A stretch of 35,305 nt of DNA from Hyphomicrobiales bacterium. Its GTDB lineage: Bacteria; Pseudomonadota; Alphaproteobacteria; Rhizobiales; Rhizobiaceae. The notes under the pieces were generated by a model. That model did no database searches and was not told the origin of the DNA. It saw only the letters and a list, made by a program, of their open reading frames with translations. Both the position numbers and the translations under genes were made by a program. The stretch is taken from positions 1-35,305 of the forward strand of contig UBMP01000029.1 in NCBI GenBank assembly GCA_900466575.1, in the 5' to 3' direction. Numbering within the stretch: position 1 is the stretch's first letter; the number at the start of each line of letters is the position of its first letter. Positions 22,232 to 30,454 of this stretch are shown here, one piece after another.

Positions 22232-23971
22232 TTGGTCAAGCTTCCGAAGAAGGTGGTCATCATCGCGTCCGGTGTGGTCGTCCTCACCGGGGCTTCCGGC
22301 GCGACCGCTTTCTTCATCGGCAAGGACAAGATTCTCGGACCCTCGGCGAAGGAACTCGGCGGTGTGGAATGCACCGACGTGATCCGTGTTGCGGACATGC
22401 GCAAGGATCGGGGGCCGTGGCTGCGCAAATTCGTGCGCGTGCCGCCCGGCACGGATGGCATGACGCGCGTCAAGACGGCGCTGCGCGTGGCCAAGAAGGT
22501 GCAGGAAACGCTGCCTGCCGATCTCATTGAAATCGCCGTGCTTGACCAATCCGGCCCGGACAAGCGTGCCCAGATGCGCGGCCGCGCGATCGGCGCCGAG
22601 GTCATTCTCGTCAAGGACGCAGCCAAGGTCCCCGGCATCACGGCGCCATACACGATCCAGTATTATCAGGGTGGGGCCAGCGGCACCGGCATGTTCTATG
22701 GCGAAGAGGCCACGCTGACTTCGGACGAAGCTGAAGAGCTTCTGTCGAAGATGAAGGACCTGAACGATTGCGCCCCGCCGCCCGGCAAGGAAGAGGCCGG
22801 CGACAAGAAGGGCGAGAAGAAGAAAGAGAAGAAGCCAGAGAAAAAACCGGAAAAGAAGGACAAGAAGAAGGAAGGCGAAGGCCACGAGGCAGGCGCCAAG
22901 GAAGGCGAAGGCGCGAAACCGGAAGAGGCCAAGAAGGAAGAACCGAAGAAGGAAGAAAAGCCCGAAGTCGTGTTCCCCAACGACGTGTTCGGCAAGATGC
23001 AGAAGGCGGCTTTCGACAAGGCCGAAGAGGCTGCCGCTGCCGAAGAAGAGGCGAAGAAGGAAGAAGAGGCCAAAAAGCCCGGCATGTTTGGCAAGGTGCT
23101 GGGCATGGTGGGTCTTGGCAGCAAGGATGAAGCGGAAGGCGAACATGGCGCTGCGGAAGAGGGCGGCGAACACGCGGCCCCTGCCGAAGAAGGTGGCGGC
23201 GAGCATGCCGCGCCGGCGGAAGCGGACGGTGCAGAACATGGAACCGAGGCCGCGAAACCTGCCGCCGGGCATGAGGCCAAGGACGCGCCGAAGAGCGACG
23301 CCAAGCCAACCTCCCACCATGAGAGCAAATCCGAAAGCGGCAAACCGGAAAAGGCCAATCCCGAAGCGGCCAAACATGATGGCGGCAAGCCCGAGACGTC
23401 TGCCAAGGAGACTGCGGCCGAGCCGGGAGAGAAGGGCGGCGGCTTCATGTCGAAGATGCTCGGCATGGTCGGCCTCGGCAAGGAAAAGCCGAAGGATACG
23501 ATCGAGCATTCCGGCGGTCCCGCCATCTTCAGCGGCAAGAGCGTGAAGAAGGACGAGACCGGCAAGGCACCGGCGGGCGAGCAGCCGGCGCATGGCGAAG
23601 AGAAGACATCCGACCATAGCGAGGCGCCGGCCCCTGCCGAACACGGCGCGGAGCCTGCAGGCGAGGAACATTCAGCCCCTGCGGAGCACGGCGCTGCCGG
23701 GGAACCCGCTGCGACGGCCCCGGACGCAACCGCCGACAAGCCCGAGCCAAAAGCGGAGCATGGCGCTGCCGCCGATCATGGCGCGGAGGCGCGCCCCGTC
23801 GATGCCGCACCGGCTCATGACAAGCCTGCAGCCCATGAGGCCTCCGCCCATAACGATCCGGTTCTGGAGGCTGTGAATGCAGCAGACCACAAGCCGGCTG
23901 AGGCAGACGCCGAGCATCCCGCTGCTGAGCCGAAGAAGGACGACAATGCGTCTGCGGCGCACGGGGGCTAA
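22232..23971 (+). CDS. Membrane-anchored protein with long charged low-complexity tail, function unknown
   Basis: 579 aa. A short basic start and one hydrophobic segment (about residues 7-29) anchor it in the membrane. Residues about 45-187 form a folded domain of unknown function (ECTDVIRVADMRKDRGPW...). The rest is low complexity: a Lys/Glu-rich run (about 190-250) and an Ala-Glu-His-Gly-Pro-rich tail with many AEHG units. LGMVGLG occurs twice (residues 290-296 and 410-416) inside similar hydrophobic modules starting PGMFGK and GGFMSK, so part of the tail seems duplicated. The start is TTG at 22232, with AGG about 12 bases before it; a GTG at 22253 is an alternative. Long open frames on the opposite strand here are compositional. 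The tail may span the periplasm, which is an inference. Confidence 0.8.
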   Translation: MVKLPKKVVIIASGVVVLTGASGATAFFIGKDKILGPSAKELGGVECTDVIRVADMRKDRGPWLRKFVRVPPGTDGMTRVKTALRVAKKVQETLPADLIEIAVLDQSGPDKRAQMRGRAIGAEVILVKDAAKVPGITAPYTIQYYQGGASGTGMFYGEEATLTSDEAEELLSKMKDLNDCAPPPGKEEAGDKKGEKKKEKKPEKKPEKKDKKKEGEGHEAGAKEGEGAKPEEAKKEEPKKEEKPEVVFPNDVFGKMQKAAFDKAEEAAAAEEEAKKEEEAKKPGMFGKVLGMVGLGSKDEAEGEHGAAEEGGEHAAPAEEGGGEHAAPAEADGAEHGTEAAKPAAGHEAKDAPKSDAKPTSHHESKSESGKPEKANPEAAKHDGGKPETSAKETAAEPGEKGGGFMSKMLGMVGLGKEKPKDTIEHSGGPAIFSGKSVKKDETGKAPAGEQPAHGEEKTSDHSEAPAPAEHGAEPAGEEHSAPAEHGAAGEPAATAPDATADKPEPKAEHGAAADHGAEARPVDAAPAHDKPAAHEASAHNDPVLEAVNAADHKPAEADAEHPAAEPKKDDNASAAHGG

Positions 23972-24031
23972 GGGCGGGGCTGACGCGAGCGCCCAAGCGG
24001 TGTCGCAAATTTTGTCGGCCTTGCCAAAAGC

Positions 24032-24056
24032 AAAATCCCCGGCACGACGCCGGGGA
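24032..24056 (-). terminator. Rho-independent terminator after lysS
   Basis: An 8-bp stem TCCCCGGC/GCCGGGGA (24036-24043 and 24049-24056) with a 5-base loop is followed on the minus strand by ATTTTGC. It lies 29 bp after the lysS stop. It could also slow transcription coming from the convergent gene that ends at 23971. Confidence 0.75.
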
Positions 24057-24084
24057 CTTGATTTCATAACTTCGCGCTCTTCGC

Positions 24085-25584
24085 TCAATCCGCCTTCTGG
24101 CGTCTCGCCGGGAAGAGGATGACGTCGCGGATCGACGGGGCGTTGGTCAGCAGCATGATCAGGCGGTCGATGCCGATGCCGAGGCCGCCGGCAGGCGGCA
24201 TGCCCTGGTCGATGGCGTCGAGGAATTCGTCGTCCAGCTGCTTGTCCTTTTCGCCGCGGGCGTGGGCCTGTTCGAGCTGCTCAACCATGCGGCGGCGCTG
24301 TTCTTCCGGATCGTTGAGTTCGGAGAAGGCGTTGCCGAGTTCCCAGGCGTTGCAATAGGTCTCGAAGCGTTCGACGAGGCGCGGCTCGCCCGGCACTTCC
24401 TTGGCGAAGGGCGAGATGTCCTTCGGGAAGTGGGTGACGTGGCTCGGCTGAATGAGCGTGCCTTCGACCTTTTCCTCAAAGATGAAGGCGAGGCATTCGC
24501 CCCAGGTCCAGTCCTTTTCGACCTCGAAGCCGGCAGCCTTTGCGGCGGCGCGGGCTTCTTCGTCGGTCTTGATCGCGAGGAAGTCGATGCCGGTTGCTTC
24601 CTTCACCGCGTCGGGCATGGGCACGCGCTTGAAGGGACCCTTGAAGGAGATTTGCTTGTCGCCGAAGGGGAAGTCGGTCGTGCCATGGATCTGCAGGGCG
24701 AGCGCCTCGAACAGGCGCTCGACGAGGCCCATCACGTCCTCATAGTCGGCATAGGCCCAGTAACATTCCATCATGGTGAATTCGGGATTGTGCCGGGTGG
24801 AAACGCCTTCGTTGCGGAAGTTGCGGTTGACCTCGAACACCTTGTCGGCAAGACCGGAGACCAGCGTGCGCTTCAGGAACAGTTCCGGCGCAATGCGCAG
24901 GTACATGTCCAGCTTCAGCGTGTTGTGATGGGTCTTGAAGGGCTCGGCGGTGGCACCGCCATAGACCGAATGCAGCATCGGCGTTTCGACTTCCATGAAG
25001 CCTTCCTGCTCCATGAAGCGGCGCACGCCCGAGATGATCTTCGAACGCTGCTGGAAGCGGAGCTTGGACTCCTCGTTCGTCATGATGTCGAGATGGCGCT
25101 TGCGGTAGCGCAGCTCGATGTCGGACAGACCATGCCACTTTTCCGGCATGGGCAGCAGCGCCTTGGTCAGCATGGTGATCGTGTGGACGTTGACCGTCAG
25201 CTCGCCGCGCTTGGTGCGGCGGACTTCGCCGGTGACGCCGATAATGTCGCCGAGATCGATCAGCGGCAGGAGGTTGCGTGCCTCTTCCGAGGTCACATCC
25301 TTGTGGCTGAACACCTGTACCTTGCCGGAGGCATCGACGATGTCGATGAACATGCCGGAATTGCGGTTCGAGTAGACACGACCGGCAACGGTGACGATGT
25401 CGCCCGTCAGCGTGTCGGGCTCGATGTCCTTATACTTCTCGGCCAGTTCCGCATTGGTGATCGTGCGGTGGAAATGCGCCGGATAGACATCGCCGATCGT
25501 CTCACGAAGCTTGGCAAGCTTCTGCGCGCGTACTTCGGTGACGTCAGAGGAGAGGGCGGCTTCGGTCGTGTTATTCGCGGTCAT
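24085..25584 (-). CDS. lysS: Lysyl-tRNA synthetase, class II
   Basis: 499-aa class II enzyme that charges tRNA-Lys. The N-terminal OB-fold anticodon-binding domain (about 60-150) precedes the catalytic core. Visible parts are a motif 1 region (FMEQEGFMEVETPMLH), motif 2 (FRNEGVSTRHNPEFTMMECY) and motif 3 (GGLGIGIDRL near the C-terminus). The length is normal. The start overlaps the end of the upstream 99-aa gene by four bases, so translation is coupled. Last gene of gltX-unknown-lysS. Confidence 0.96.
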   Translation of the reverse strand: MTANNTTEAALSSDVTEVRAQKLAKLRETIGDVYPAHFHRTITNAELAEKYKDIEPDTLTGDIVTVAGRVYSNRNSGMFIDIVDASGKVQVFSHKDVTSEEARNLLPLIDLGDIIGVTGEVRRTKRGELTVNVHTITMLTKALLPMPEKWHGLSDIELRYRKRHLDIMTNEESKLRFQQRSKIISGVRRFMEQEGFMEVETPMLHSVYGGATAEPFKTHHNTLKLDMYLRIAPELFLKRTLVSGLADKVFEVNRNFRNEGVSTRHNPEFTMMECYWAYADYEDVMGLVERLFEALALQIHGTTDFPFGDKQISFKGPFKRVPMPDAVKEATGIDFLAIKTDEEARAAAKAAGFEVEKDWTWGECLAFIFEEKVEGTLIQPSHVTHFPKDISPFAKEVPGEPRLVERFETYCNAWELGNAFSELNDPEEQRRRMVEQLEQAHARGEKDKQLDDEFLDAIDQGMPPAGGLGIGIDRLIMLLTNAPSIRDVILFPARRQKAD

Positions 25585-25880
25585 TGTTCGGTTTCCCCAG
25601 CGATTTTGCTTTCCGTCAGTTTCTTGAAGTACTCGCGGGATTTCTCTTCATCATCCTTCTCTTGTCGAAGGATGTGCTGAAGATAGTGTTCGTCTTTGGT
25701 GTCCTCCGTTCCAAGGAACTCCGACACCTCTATGTGATCGTCGTCGAAAACCGAAATCTCTACACGTTTTCCGACGAGCGTAATCGTTACATCGATCGTC
25801 TCCGGCCGATGGCGCGCGAGATGATAGTGGATTTTGGCATCATCCAGCTGCTTCAGCAGACGGTAGATTGCAGCGGCCAT
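25581..25880 (-). CDS. Conserved-looking 99-aa protein of unknown function between gltX and lysS
   Basis: 99-aa soluble protein without signal or membrane segment. Residues 1-65 look like a small alpha-beta fold (RLLKQLDDAKIHYHLARHR, then DVTITLVGKRVEISVFDDDHIEVSEF). Residues 66-99 are highly charged and probably helical. GTGAGG lies just before the ATG. It begins 43 bp after gltX and overlaps lysS by four bases. The position inside a translation operon suggests a linked role, but it may simply be a hitch-hiker. Similar small proteins have no assigned function that I can name. Confidence 0.75.
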   Translation of the reverse strand: MAAAIYRLLKQLDDAKIHYHLARHRPETIDVTITLVGKRVEISVFDDDHIEVSEFLGTEDTKDEHYLQHILRQEKDDEEKSREYFKKLTESKIAGETEQ

Positions 25881-25923
25881 ATCCTCACCTCAACGCCGGG
25901 CGGCAAGCGACACCCGAAGGATG

Positions 25924-27384
25924 TCATTTGCCTTCGCGAACGGCCTGCGCCACTACGGTGGCTGCGGATTTCAGGCGCTGGCGGACGACGGAACGGCCGA
26001 GAATGGCCATACTGTCGAAGAGCGGCAGCGAGCGCGACGATCCGGAAACGGCGATGAAGAGCGGCGCGAGCACGTCGCGCAGCTTCTTGTCCATCCGTTC
26101 CGAGATGGCGCGCAGTTCCGCCTCAATGCTCTCGACATTCCATTCGAAGATCTTCTCGAGATCGGCCTGCGCCGTTTCGAGGATCGCCTGAACGTCAGCC
26201 AGCGGCACCTTCTTGATGTTGGCGAAGTCGTTGGCCGTCAGGCCGAGGTCGCCCTTCAGGAGGAAGCCGGCGAGGTCCGGAAGGTCGGAGAGGCGCGTGA
26301 TGCGGCTCTGCGAGAGCTTCATGCCTTCGCGGAAACGGTCGTTCTCCTGCGCCCAGGCGAGCACGCGGGTGACGAAATCGGTTTCGCTGAGACCTTCGCG
26401 CAGCCAGCGGCCGTTCAGCCAGTCGAGCTTCTGGATATCGAAGATCGCGCCCGCCTTGTTGAGGTTTTCCGGATCGAACTTTGCGGCCAGCTGCTCCATG
26501 GTCAACATCTCTTCGCCTTCGGCGATCTGGATGAAGAAGAGGCCGAGGAAGTTCATCAGCGCTTCCGGCAGATAGCCGAGCGCGGAATAATAGGAGATCG
26601 AAGTCGGGTTGCGGCGCTTCGACAGCTTCGTCTTGTCGGCGTTGCGCATCAGCGACAGATGCATGAACTTCGGCGGTTCGAGGCCGAGATACTTGTAGAG
26701 CAGAATGTGCTTCGGCACGGAGGCGAGCCACTCTTCGCCGCGCGCCACATGCGTGATCTTCATCAGATGGTCGTCGACGACGTTGGCCATATGATAGGTC
26801 GGCATGCCGTCGGCCTTGAGCAGGACCTGCATGTCGACGCTATCCCACGGGATCGACACGTCGCCATAGACGCCGTCGTTGAATTCGCAATTGCCTTCGG
26901 TCGGGATTTTCATGCGCACGACGGAGGGCTCGCCCGCGTCCATGCGGGTCTTGACCTCTTCGGCCTTCAGCGAAAGGCAGCGGCCGTCATATTTCGGCTG
27001 CTGGCCGGCTGCGCGCTGGGCGGCGCGCATCTCTTCCAGACGCTCGGGCGTGCAGAAGCAGCGGAAGCCGTGGCCGGCGGAGACGATCTTCTCGACGTAT
27101 TCGCCATAGATATGCTTGCGGTCGGACTGGCGGTAGGGACCGTAAGGGCCGCCGATATCCGGACCTTCCGACCATTCGAGGCCGCACCATTTCAGCGCGT
27201 CGAGCACCTTCGTTTCGAATTCCGGCGTCGAGCGGGTCGCGTCGGTGTCTTCGATACGCAGGATGAAGGTGCCGTTGTTCTTCTTGGCGAAGAGATAGTT
27301 GAACAGCGCGATATAGGCAGTGCCGACATGCGGCTCGCCGGTGGGCGAGGGAGCAATGCGGACGCGGACGTTGGATGCGGTCAT
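25924..27384 (-). CDS. gltX: Glutamyl-tRNA synthetase, class I
   Basis: Class I synthetase that charges tRNA-Glu. The HIGH-type motif is PSPTGEPHVGTA and the KMSKS-type motif is KLSKRRN. The anticodon-binding helical domain occupies the C-terminal third. From ATG at 27384 (MTASNVRVRIAPSPTG) it has 486 aa, the usual size. An ATG two codons upstream (27390) is equally possible and has a slightly better AAAGA spacing. Many alphaproteobacteria carry two gltX copies and use indirect tRNA-Gln amidation; which copy this is cannot be told here. First gene of the operon with the 99-aa gene and lysS. Confidence 0.95.
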   Translation of the reverse strand: MTASNVRVRIAPSPTGEPHVGTAYIALFNYLFAKKNNGTFILRIEDTDATRSTPEFETKVLDALKWCGLEWSEGPDIGGPYGPYRQSDRKHIYGEYVEKIVSAGHGFRCFCTPERLEEMRAAQRAAGQQPKYDGRCLSLKAEEVKTRMDAGEPSVVRMKIPTEGNCEFNDGVYGDVSIPWDSVDMQVLLKADGMPTYHMANVVDDHLMKITHVARGEEWLASVPKHILLYKYLGLEPPKFMHLSLMRNADKTKLSKRRNPTSISYYSALGYLPEALMNFLGLFFIQIAEGEEMLTMEQLAAKFDPENLNKAGAIFDIQKLDWLNGRWLREGLSETDFVTRVLAWAQENDRFREGMKLSQSRITRLSDLPDLAGFLLKGDLGLTANDFANIKKVPLADVQAILETAQADLEKIFEWNVESIEAELRAISERMDKKLRDVLAPLFIAVSGSSRSLPLFDSMAILGRSVVRQRLKSAATVVAQAVREGK

Positions 27385-27450
27385 CGTCATGGATCTTTGC
27401 AAGGCAGATTTCTGAGCACCCTTGCGGGCGACGAGATCATGCAGGTTCCG

Positions 27451-27489
27451 AAAAATAGCGCCCCTGCCGGGACGAGGTCGCGGCAGGGG
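27451..27489 (-). terminator. Probable terminator after the TerC gene
   Basis: A perfect 9-bp stem CCCCTGCCG/CGGCAGGGG (27461-27469 and 27481-27489) with an 11-base loop is followed on the minus strand by CGCTATTTTT. The T-run starts six bases from the stem, which is not ideal. It lies between the TerC stop (27555) and the gltX start (27384), so it could instead be a structure in the gltX leader. Confidence 0.55.
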
Positions 27490-27554
27490 ATATCGGTCTG
27501 CGTTAGGCCATATTGGCCGGGAAAGTCAAGTCAAGCGATGGGCTTCGACCTGTC

Positions 27555-28292
27555 TCAGCCTTTGCGTTGCTTGGCGTTGCGCGCCATCATGTTGAGGATC
27601 TCGACCAGCGCCGAGAAGCCCATGGCGGCATAGATGTAACCCTTGGGCACATGATAGCCGAAGCCGTCGGCAATCAGCGTCATCCCGATCATCAGCAGGA
27701 AGCCCAAAGCCAGCATGACAATGGTCGGGTTTCGCTCGATGAAGTTGGCGAGCGGATTGGCGGCGAGCATCATGGTCGCGACCGCGACGAGAACGGCGAT
27801 CACCATGACCGGCAGGTGTTCGGTCATGCCCACGGCGGTGATGATGCTGTCGACGGAGAAGACAATGTCGAGCACGATGATCTGGAAGATGGCCGCGCCG
27901 AAGCCGATGGTGACGGTTTTTGCCAGCTTGTCATCAGCCTGCTCGACCGGATCGGTGCTGTGATGGATTTCCTTTGTCGCCTTCCAGACGAGGAAGAGAC
28001 CGCCGGCGATCAGGATCATGTCCTTCCAGGAGAAGTCATGGCCGAAGGCGTTGAAGACGGGGGCGGTCAGCTTCACGATCCAGGCGGCGAAGCTCAGGAG
28101 GATCAGGCGCATGATCAGCGCGAGCGAGATGCCGATCATCCGCGACTTGCTGCGATGTTCGGGCGGAAGCTTGTTGGTCAGGATCGAAATAAAGATCAGG
28201 TTGTCGATGCCGAGCACGACTTCCATGGCAATGAGCGTGATGAGCGCCGCCCAGACGGCGGGGTCCTGGGCAAGTATGATAAGGTTGTCCAT
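27555..28292 (-). CDS. TerC-family integral membrane protein
   Basis: 245-aa protein with seven to eight membrane helices. The two repeated acidic motifs of TerC proteins are present: EVVLGIDN (about residues 24-31) and DIVFSVDS (about 142-149). Members are linked to tellurite resistance and, in the Alx/MntP-like branch, to manganese export; newer work links TerC proteins to loading metal onto exported enzymes. The substrate here is not determined. The gene stands alone, with TetR on one side and gltX on the other. Confidence 0.9.
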   Translation of the reverse strand: MDNLIILAQDPAVWAALITLIAMEVVLGIDNLIFISILTNKLPPEHRSKSRMIGISLALIMRLILLSFAAWIVKLTAPVFNAFGHDFSWKDMILIAGGLFLVWKATKEIHHSTDPVEQADDKLAKTVTIGFGAAIFQIIVLDIVFSVDSIITAVGMTEHLPVMVIAVLVAVATMMLAANPLANFIERNPTIVMLALGFLLMIGMTLIADGFGYHVPKGYIYAAMGFSALVEILNMMARNAKQRKG

Positions 28293-28396
28293 CGTTCACC
28301 GTCTTGGTTACATTGACGGCGCACATAGGTATTGACGACGCCTCCGCCAAGAGGGACCGGGGTAAAACTTGAATATCAACTATGCCTGATGTCGCG

Positions 28397-29068
28397 TCAG
28401 GCGGCATATGCCTTCATGAAGACACGGATTGCAGACCGAACCGTCTTTTCTATTTCAGCATCGTCCGGCTGGACGCGTTCATTAAAGAGGCATGGTTTGA
28501 ACAGGCCCGCGGTGCAAAGATCGGCGAACTGACGTGCGGCGAGAAGCGGATCTTCCAGAACAAGCTCTCCCTTGTCGACCCGCGTGGCGAGGTAATCCTT
28601 CAATTGGTGCGCGCCCTTGGTCGGGCCGCAATTGAGAAACATGTTGGCCACTTCCGGCATGTCGTCGATAACGCCCAGCACCATGCGCAGGCTGCGCACC
28701 GTATCTGCGTTGCTCATATGGCGGCCGAACATCATGCCGAAATCAAAGAGAACGTCCTGTAGCGGCTTGGTGTCGACCAGGATGCTGCCGACAGCGTCAA
28801 AGATCCGCTCGCGCTCACGGTGGATCAGCCCCGCAAAGAGTTCTTCCTTGTTGTTGAAATAGACGTAGATCGTGCCCTTCGAAACGCCCGCCGCCTTGGT
28901 GATGTCATTCATGCTCGCGCCGTCGAAGCCGTTCGCGGCGAAGACCTTCTTCGCTCCGTCCAGGATCTGGTCGCGTTTTGCCGGGTTTTCGCCTGCGCCA
29001 AGACGCCCCGGACCTTGGGGACTTTGGCTGATACGGCTCACGGCGTTCATTTCGCTCATGGCTTGCAT
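28397..29068 (-). CDS. TetR-family repressor, divergent from the efflux genes
   Basis: 223-aa TetR regulator. After a flexible N-terminus, the helix-turn-helix lies at about residues 33-80 (RDQILDGAKKVFAANGFDG, then ITKAAGVSKGTIYVYFNNKEEL). The rest is an all-helical ligand domain. The start is ATG at 29068, or the ATGs at 29059 or 29050. It is divergent from emrA and emrB, and two matching palindromes lie between them. It probably represses both directions until a pump substrate binds, which is an inference. Confidence 0.9.
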   Translation of the reverse strand: MQAMSEMNAVSRISQSPQGPGRLGAGENPAKRDQILDGAKKVFAANGFDGASMNDITKAAGVSKGTIYVYFNNKEELFAGLIHRERERIFDAVGSILVDTKPLQDVLFDFGMMFGRHMSNADTVRSLRMVLGVIDDMPEVANMFLNCGPTKGAHQLKDYLATRVDKGELVLEDPLLAARQFADLCTAGLFKPCLFNERVQPDDAEIEKTVRSAIRVFMKAYAA

Positions 29069-29102
29069 ACCGGATGCTTCCCTAACTCAATTTTAATTAA
29101 GA

Positions 29103-29116
29103 GAACCGATCGGTTC
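29103..29116. promoter_or_regulatory. TetR-type operator 1 in the divergent promoter region
   Basis: GAACCGATCGGTTC is a perfect 14-bp palindrome, 35 bp from the TetR start codon and next to an AT-rich TTAATTAA stretch that may be part of its promoter. It differs at one base from operator 2, and the centres are 64 bp apart, close to six helical turns. Confidence 0.8.
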
Positions 29117-29166
29117 GATTTCACTTGATATGGGACAAAACTTCGATTATGTCAATGGCAATGACT

Positions 29167-29180
29167 GAACCGTTCGGTTC
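29167..29180. promoter_or_regulatory. TetR-type operator 2 before the efflux genes
   Basis: GAACCGTTCGGTTC repeats operator 1 with one central mismatch and lies 23 bp before the emrA start codon. The position would block transcription of, or promoter access to, the efflux genes. Confidence 0.78.
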
Positions 29181-29202
29181 GAACTAGACCTATCAGGAAA
29201 TT

Positions 29203-30432
29203 ATGCCAATGGCCAAGAATGTAGGCAATGCAGCCGTCCATCTGATCGATGGAGAAGAGGCTGAAGAGATCGTTCGCGATGAGGCGGCGTCCAAGGCTGC
29301 CGAAGCGGATGACCGCGCGGAAGCAAAGCCTGCCGCGCCTGTCGCCCCGAAGAAGGCGGCTCCCCGGAAGGGCGGTCGCGGACGCCTCGTGCTCGGCGTG
29401 ATCGTGTTGGCCGCGCTGGCCGGCGGCGCCTATTACGGTCACCAATGGTGGGTCAACGGTCGTTTCATGGTCTCGACCGATGACGCCTATATCGGCGGTG
29501 ACATCAACTATGTCGCACCCAAGGTCGGCGGTTACGTCAAGACGGTCAACGTCAAGGCCAATGATTACGTCAAGGCCGGTGACCCGCTGGTGACGCTCGA
29601 TGACGGCGACTATCGCATCGCGCTTGAACAGGCTCGTGCGCAGCTCGTCACACAGCAGCTTTCGCTGAAGTCGATCGATGCGCAGCGGCTTGTCGCCGTT
29701 GCTGCCCAGGAACAGGCCCAGGCCAAGCTGAAGGCGTCCCAGGCCGCCCTTCACGGCGCGCAGCTTGCCCAGCAGCGCGCCAGCACCCTGCAGTCCAAGG
29801 AATTCGCCAGCGCCTCGTCGCTCGACACCGCCAATGTGGCGCTGGAGCAGGCGCAGGCCGACGTCGGCGCCTCCAACGCCGCCATTCAGTCGGCTGTCGC
29901 CAACATTGCCGCCATCGATGCGCAACACGCGCAGGCCGAGAGCGCCATCAAGTCCCTGCAGCTTGCCATCGACAAGGCCGAGCGTGACGAGAGCTTCACC
30001 GTTCTGCGCGCGCCTTTCGACGGTATCGTCGGCAACCTGTCGGTTCAGGAAGGCGACCTTGTGTCGCCGGGCATGCGGATTGCGGCCGTCGTTCCGGCCG
30101 ACGCGCTCTATATCGACGCCAATTTCAAGGAAACGCAGATCGCCGAAATCCAGCCGGGCCAGACGGTCGGCATCCATGTCGATGCGCTCGGCGACAAGAA
30201 GATCGAAGGCAAGGTGCTGTCGATTTCGCCGGCCTCCGGTGCGGTCTTCTCGCTTCTGCCTGCCGAAAACGCCACCGGCAACTTCACCAAGATCACCCAG
30301 CGGCTGCCGGTTCGCATCTCGATCCCCAAGGATGCACTCGCAACGCATCGTCTGATGGCCGGGTTGTCGGTCGTGGTCGATGTCGATACGCGCACGACGC
30401 CCGCCACCCCCAAGACGGCGTCCGCGCAGTAA
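29203..30432 (+). CDS. emrA: HlyD-family membrane fusion protein of a drug efflux pump
   Basis: 409-aa EmrA-type periplasmic adaptor. A charged cytoplasmic N-terminus of about 60 residues precedes one membrane helix (about 61-80). Then come the biotinyl/lipoyl-like barrel (STDDAYIGGDINYVAPKVGG), a long Ala/Gln-rich coiled-coil hairpin (about 145-260) and the beta-barrel part (DALYIDANFKETQ). The unusually long, acidic and Ala/Lys/Pro-rich N-terminus is notable. AGGAA precedes ATG 29203; ATG 29209 is possible. It pairs with the MFS pump 22 bp downstream and would link it to an outer-membrane channel. Confidence 0.92.
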   Translation: MPMAKNVGNAAVHLIDGEEAEEIVRDEAASKAAEADDRAEAKPAAPVAPKKAAPRKGGRGRLVLGVIVLAALAGGAYYGHQWWVNGRFMVSTDDAYIGGDINYVAPKVGGYVKTVNVKANDYVKAGDPLVTLDDGDYRIALEQARAQLVTQQLSLKSIDAQRLVAVAAQEQAQAKLKASQAALHGAQLAQQRASTLQSKEFASASSLDTANVALEQAQADVGASNAAIQSAVANIAAIDAQHAQAESAIKSLQLAIDKAERDESFTVLRAPFDGIVGNLSVQEGDLVSPGMRIAAVVPADALYIDANFKETQIAEIQPGQTVGIHVDALGDKKIEGKVLSISPASGAVFSLLPAENATGNFTKITQRLPVRISIPKDALATHRLMAGLSVVVDVDTRTTPATPKTASAQ

Positions 30433-30454
30433 CGGCATATATTGAGGTAAGACC

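Noticed and set aside
22145-23671. A 508-codon frame, and others, opposite the low-complexity protein gene
   Set aside because: The repetitive GC-rich sequence keeps several frames open. The translation is Leu/Arg/Phe- or Ser/Pro-rich repeats produced by the Lys/Glu and Ala/His codons on the other strand.
25921-27633. A 570-codon frame opposite gltX
   Set aside because: Shadow of a clear class I synthetase gene; no domain signatures.
28293-28396. Manganese (yybP-ykoY) riboswitch before the TerC gene
   Set aside because: Such elements often precede terC/alx genes, but I could not find the conserved loops or a matching fold in this short leader.
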